This document shows positions 42,584 to 45,400 of a stretch of DNA of 45,400 bases, piece by piece. Positions within the stretch are counted from its first letter, which is position 1. Every line of letters starts with the position of its first letter. The notes under the pieces were generated by a model that was not told the origin of the DNA, searched no databases, and worked only from the letters and a program-made list of their open reading frames with translations. Location of the stretch: positions 1-45,400 of the forward strand of contig JAGYMQ010000050.1 in assembly GCA_018400535.1 (NCBI GenBank). Direction: 5' to 3'. The translations under genes and the position numbers were made by a program. The stretch comes from Candidatus Cloacimonadota bacterium (GTDB taxonomy: Bacteria > Cloacimonadota > Cloacimonadia > Cloacimonadales > TCS61).

Positions 42584-43869
42584 TAAAATACGATAAATAC
42601 AAAAACAGCGGCATCGAATGGATCGGAGAAATTCCAGAGCATTGGGCAAAAAAGAAAATAAAATACTTTTTAAAATGGGAAAAAGGTATTAATGCGGCTT
42701 TATTTACAAGTGATTATATCGGATCAAATATCGGAGATTACCCTGTTTATAGTGGTCAAACTGAGAATGAAAGTATTCTTGGATCAATAAATACATATGA
42801 TTACGATTTTTCTAAAAAAGTATTATTAGTAACAACTGTTGGTGCAAAGGCAATGACAATAAGAGTAATTCAAGGAAAATTTAGTCTATCTCAAAATTGC
42901 GCAATTATTTTTACAAAAGTCAGCAATACAAACATTAAATATCATTATTATTTTTTATTAAGACTATTTGAGTTTGAAAAAGGTATGATATCATTGATCA
43001 TGCAACCATCGCTTAGATTCGAGGATTTAAATACTTTTTTTGGTTATCTTCCACCTCTCCCAGAGCAAACCGCCATCGCCAATTTCCTCGATCGAAAAAC
43101 TGCAGCGATCGATAAACTCATCGAAAACAAAAAGAAACTGATCGAACTGTACGAAGAACAAAAACAGGCGATCATCAACCAGGCGGTAACCAAAGGACTC
43201 GATCCCAATGCGCCAATGAAAGATAGCGGCATCGAATGGCTGGGAAAAATTCCTGAACATTGGGAATTGAAGAAATTGAGATATATTGGAACTTGTCAGA
43301 ACGGTATAAATATTAGCGGAGATTCTTTTGGAAAAGGTTTTCCTTTTGTTAGTTACGGAGATGTATACAATAATTATGAATTGCCAACAGATATTGATAG
43401 TTTAGTTGATTCTTCCCGAAAAGATAGAGAAAATTATTCTGTTAGAAGAGGAGATGTTTTTTTTACCAGAACATCAGAGACTATTGAAGAAATTGGAATT
43501 GCTTCAACAAGTTATTCAGATATTAAGGATGCAGTATTTGCCGGATTTCTCATTCGATTTCGACCTATGAATGAAATTTTGCATTATGGATTTAGTAAAT
43601 ACTATTTTAGAACTAATCTGCTTAGAAGATTCTTTGTAAAAGAAATGAATATTGTAACAAGAGCATCTTTAAGTCAGGAATTGTTGAAAAAACTTCCTGT
43701 ATGTTTACCTTCAATAGAAGAACAAAATCGAATTAATGATTTTATTGAAATAGAATGCAATAAAATCAATCAAATCATCAATAAACTACAAAAGCAGATA
43801 AAATTATACAAGGAATATCGTACAGCACTTATCAGCGAAGTTGTAACAGGTAAGATTTGCATTGTATGA
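42580..43869 (+). CDS. hsdS: Type I restriction-modification specificity subunit HsdS
   Basis: HsdS reads the DNA target. The 429-residue protein has two target-recognition domains, each opened by a repeated sequence (GIEWIGEIPEHWAKKK near residue 9 and GIEWLGKIPEHWELKK near 218). Each is closed by a conserved helical spacer (LPEQTAIANFLDRKTAAIDKLIENKKKLI near 165-190, and EEQNRINDFIEIECNKINQIINKLQKQI at the end). Both halves are complete, so specificity should be intact. Its ATG overlaps the RhuM-Fic stop (ATGA), and its own stop overlaps the next gene's ATG. Confidence 0.95.
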   Translation: MIKYDKYKNSGIEWIGEIPEHWAKKKIKYFLKWEKGINAALFTSDYIGSNIGDYPVYSGQTENESILGSINTYDYDFSKKVLLVTTVGAKAMTIRVIQGKFSLSQNCAIIFTKVSNTNIKYHYYFLLRLFEFEKGMISLIMQPSLRFEDLNTFFGYLPPLPEQTAIANFLDRKTAAIDKLIENKKKLIELYEEQKQAIINQAVTKGLDPNAPMKDSGIEWLGKIPEHWELKKLRYIGTCQNGINISGDSFGKGFPFVSYGDVYNNYELPTDIDSLVDSSRKDRENYSVRRGDVFFTRTSETIEEIGIASTSYSDIKDAVFAGFLIRFRPMNEILHYGFSKYYFRTNLLRRFFVKEMNIVTRASLSQELLKKLPVCLPSIEEQNRINDFIEIECNKINQIINKLQKQIKLYKEYRTALISEVVTGKICIV

Positions 43870-44462
43870 ATAGATTTAAAGATAAATACAGAATCGATTC
43901 TGCCAGATATAAAAATTGGGATTACAGTTGGGCTGGTAGCTATTTTATAACAATTTGCACAAAGAATAGAAAACATTTTTTTGGTAAAATTATAAATGCT
44001 AATATGGAATTATCCGAAATCGGTAAAATCGTGCAGAGAGAATGGGAAAAAACAGAAATTATTCGTAAAGACATGAATTTGGGAGTCGGTGAATATTGCA
44101 TAATGCCAAATCATTTTCATGGCATCATATTATTAGGTGAAAACCAATATAATCATGATCGTAGATACGCAATGTGTTGCGTCTCCTCCACAGAAAAACA
44201 AAAATCAGAAAATAGAGACGCAATGTGTTGCGTATCCACGGAATATAAAAATGAATTTGGACCTCAACGAAAAAATATATCATCGGTCATTCGTGGTTTT
44301 AAATCTGCGGTTACAATTCAGGCAAAAAAAATAAATCCTGATTTTGGATGGCAATCACGTTTTTATGATCATATAATTAGAAATGAAATGGAATATAGAA
44401 AAATAGCATCTTATATTCTGTATAATCCACAAAAATGGGAGAACGATACATTCCATGAATAA
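43866..44462 (+). CDS. REP-associated tyrosine transposase (RAYT, IS200/IS605 Y1 family)
   Basis: The 198-residue Y1 transposase has an HUH motif in YCIMPNHFHGIILL (HFH). The N-terminal RAYT pattern is YDYSWAGSYFITICTKNRKHFF-like (AGSYFITICTKNRK), and the C-terminus is YRKIASYILYNPQKWENDTF with the probable catalytic Tyr. An ATG at 43866 overlaps the hsdS stop (ATGA), and its own stop overlaps the hsdR remnant's ATG. Residues about 100-127 are an odd insertion (YAMCCVSST...RDAMCCVSTE) encoded by two near-identical palindromes. They keep frame and are not part of the transposase fold. RAYTs act on REP palindromes, so the inserted pair is a plausible substrate. Confidence 0.9.
   Translation: MNRFKDKYRIDSARYKNWDYSWAGSYFITICTKNRKHFFGKIINANMELSEIGKIVQREWEKTEIIRKDMNLGVGEYCIMPNHFHGIILLGENQYNHDRRYAMCCVSSTEKQKSENRDAMCCVSTEYKNEFGPQRKNISSVIRGFKSAVTIQAKKINPDFGWQSRFYDHIIRNEMEYRKIASYILYNPQKWENDTFHE
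44164..44236. repeat. REP-like inverted palindrome pair inside the RAYT gene
   Basis: Unit 1 (44164-44185) has arms GATACGCAA and TTGCGTCTC around TGTG. Unit 2 (44215-44236) has arms GAGACGCAA and TTGCGTATC around TGTG. Each unit is a 6-bp-stem palindrome. The outer arms of the pair match each other over 9 bases (GATACGCAA with TTGCGTATC), and so do the inner arms (TTGCGTCTC with GAGACGCAA). A 29-base spacer separates them. This is the layout of a REP doublet or BIME. Confidence 0.85.
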
Positions 44463-45024
44463 TCTTTCTGAAGAAACCTTTGAAACTTCAATTATAAAAT
44501 CCTTAACTGAAACCGGCGGTTACCGCGAAATTCTGGAAGGACAATACAGTCCCAAACTTGTTCTATTCAAAATATGAATTGTTGGAATTCCTGCAAAACT
44601 CTCAACCTAATCAATGGAAAAAGCTGGAAGAAATTCACGGAGCAAATTGTGATGAACGCATTTTGCAGTGTCTGTTCAAGGAACTCAATCTGCGCGACAG
44701 TCTGGATGTTTTACGAAATGGTTTTATTGATTACAATATTCGTTTTTAAACAGCATTCTTCCAACTGGAAACCGATCTCAATCCTGATACGATAAGGAAC
44801 TATGAAATGAACAGACTGTGTGTAACTCGTCAGGTTTATTGCAGTGAGAAGAACATAAATTCTGTAGATCTGGTTCTGGTTTTGAATGGCATTCCTTTTG
44901 CTACAATGGAATTAAAGAACCTTTCATTGGGCAGAATACAAACAATACCAAAAAACAGTACAGCTTTTCGCAACGGTTTGAATTTATTTGTGGATGTAAA
45001 AATGGCGTAAGCAACTTTATTTAG
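44455..45024 (+). pseudogene. hsdR: Broken, truncated type I restriction subunit hsdR
   Basis: Starting at ATG 44455, which overlaps the RAYT stop, the translation gives MNNLSEETFETSIIKSLTET, the classic HsdR N-terminus, for 40 codons. It then stops at 44575-44577. HsdR similarity resumes in another frame from about 44558 (KYELLEFLQNSQPNQWKKLEEIHG...LDVLRNGFIDYNIRF). A TAA at 44747-44749 interrupts it, and it continues in the same frame (FFQLETDLNPDT..TRQVYCSEKNINSVDLVLVLNGIPF..MELKN). It then shifts again (GQNTNNTKKQY) and ends at 45024. HsdR is normally near 1000 residues; the nuclease and helicase parts are gone. Confidence 0.9.
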
Positions 45025-45037
45025 CCACTTACGCCAT
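45002..45037 (-). terminator. Rho-independent-like terminator of tRNA cluster
   Basis: On the minus strand ATGGCGTAAG pairs perfectly with CTTACGCCAT (10 bp, 16-base loop) and is followed by TTTTT. It is placed just downstream of tRNA-His and at the end of the hsdR remnant. Confidence 0.65.
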
Positions 45038-45043
45038 CAATAA

Positions 45044-45119
45044 TGGGGTGGATGATGGGACTTGAACCCACAACGCCTGGAACCACAATCCAGTGCTCTA
45101 CCATTGAACTACATCCACC
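45044..45119 (-). tRNA. tRNA-His (anticodon GTG)
   Basis: The acceptor GTGGATG/CATCCAC is present with the extra 5' G (G-1) opposite the discriminator C, the hallmark of tRNA-His. The anticodon stem CTGGA/TCCAG encloses loop TTGTGGT. CCA is encoded. Confidence 0.97.
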
Positions 45120-45125
45120 ATAATA

Positions 45126-45202
45126 TGGCACGCCAAAAGGGATTCGAACCCCTGACCTACGGATTAGAAATCCGTTGCTCTATCCAACTGAGCTATTGGC
45201 GC
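45126..45202 (-). tRNA. tRNA-Arg (anticodon TCT)
   Basis: The acceptor GCGCCAA pairs with TTGGCGT (a terminal G-U pair). The anticodon stem ACGGA/TCCGT has loop TTTCTAA, the T-loop is TTCGAAT and CCA is encoded. It reads AGA/AGG codons. Confidence 0.97.
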
Positions 45203-45208
45203 AAAAAA

Positions 45209-45285
45209 TGGTAGCGGCGCAGGGACTTGAACCCCGGACACTCGGATTATGATTCCGATGCTCTAACCATCTGAGCTACGCCGCC
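45209..45285 (-). tRNA. tRNA-Met elongator (anticodon CAT)
   Basis: The acceptor GGCGGCG/CGCCGCT, D-arm GCTC..GAGC, anticodon stem TCGGA/TCCGA with loop ATCATAA, and encoded CCA are all visible. Its body matches elongator tRNA-Met rather than the lysidine-modified tRNA-Ile2, but both share CAT, so that choice is an inference. Confidence 0.9.
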
Positions 45286-45340
45286 GCACTCAAACAAATC
45301 AATAAATTTTTTTTCAAAGAACGGATTTTAGATAAAAAAA

Positions 45341-45400
<60 letters not shown>

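Noticed and set aside
44164-44236. CRISPR-like repeats
   Set aside because: There are only two palindromic units with a 29-base coding spacer and no cas genes; the REP doublet explanation is better.
44455-45024. Programmed ribosomal frameshifting in hsdR
   Set aside because: Two shifts plus an in-frame TAA, no slippery heptamer with a stem-loop, and loss of nearly all downstream domains fit decay better.
45209-45285. tRNA-Ile2 (CAT, lysidine-modified)
   Set aside because: The acceptor and anticodon-stem bases resemble elongator tRNA-Met; tilS-dependent identity elements were not evident.

Overview
The window is AT-rich, gene-dense bacterial chromosome from a Gram-negative-type (diderm) organism. 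It encodes an LptD-like LPS-assembly barrel, lipoproteins and signal-peptide enzymes. The mixture of secreted proteins with fibronectin-like domains, DUF2089/DUF4097 proteins and the form of the elongator tRNA-Met suggests the FCB group, possibly Cloacimonadota. That placement is inference; there is no rRNA here to test it. No gene-free stretch exceeds about 300 bases. The longest (32577-32866) holds only an AT-rich palindrome and a promoter-like box.

Layout: (1) 1-2372, minus: a class III nucleotide cyclase-homology protein overlapping a membrane-anchored Ser/Thr kinase that runs off the left edge. (2) 2549-10032, plus: lptD, a GmhB-like HAD phosphatase, two related secreted endonuclease/exonuclease/phosphatase-fold proteins, mntP and lysS. 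(3) 10103-12130, minus: a LapA-type membrane protein and lepA; then a secreted subtilase on plus (12273-14222). (4) 14395-27716, minus: a long, tightly packed run. In transcription order it is asparaginase, cation/proton antiporter, EIIA-like regulator, PatB-type lyase, nucleotidyltransferase, DUF2161 protein, glycerol kinase, alpha/beta hydrolase, a glucose-6-phosphate isomerase fused to a winged-helix and macro domain, an MnmC-like methyltransferase, a small membrane protein, ruvB and a zinc-ribbon membrane protein. (5) tRNA-Arg(ACG) at 27870. (6) 28080-30125, minus: a three-gene DUF2089/DUF4097 cassette whose members share one short helical motif, divergent from an ABC exporter pair (30373-32576). 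(7) 32867-36106, plus: a secreted caspase-PEGA-FGE protein and a DUF4384 protein, convergent with a minus operon of GNAT acetyltransferase, ornithine/alanine-racemase-like enzyme, zinc-ribbon peptide and PP2C phosphatase. (8) 38714-39625: an EamA transporter. (9) 39792-45024: a type I modification island, hsdM / RhuM-Fic / hsdS / RAYT transposase / broken hsdR, ending at a tRNA cluster (fMet, Met, Arg, His; minus) at the right edge.

Functional themes: envelope biogenesis (lptD, GmhB-like), Ser/Thr phosphorylation (kinase at the left edge, PP2C at 36 kb), and envelope or stress signalling (DUF2089 cassette plus exporter, caspase-like protein, EIIA-linked antiporter). The DNA-modification island looks methylation-only, because hsdR carries frameshifts and a stop.

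The most unusual items are four. One is the isomerase-macro fusion. A second is the REP-like palindrome pair embedded in frame inside the RAYT gene, with a possibly related ACGCAA/TTGCGT palindrome cluster at 16.4 kb. A third is the shared-motif three-gene cassette. The fourth is a recurring TTGACA hexamer 30-90 bases upstream of most transcription units, without an evident TATAAT partner.
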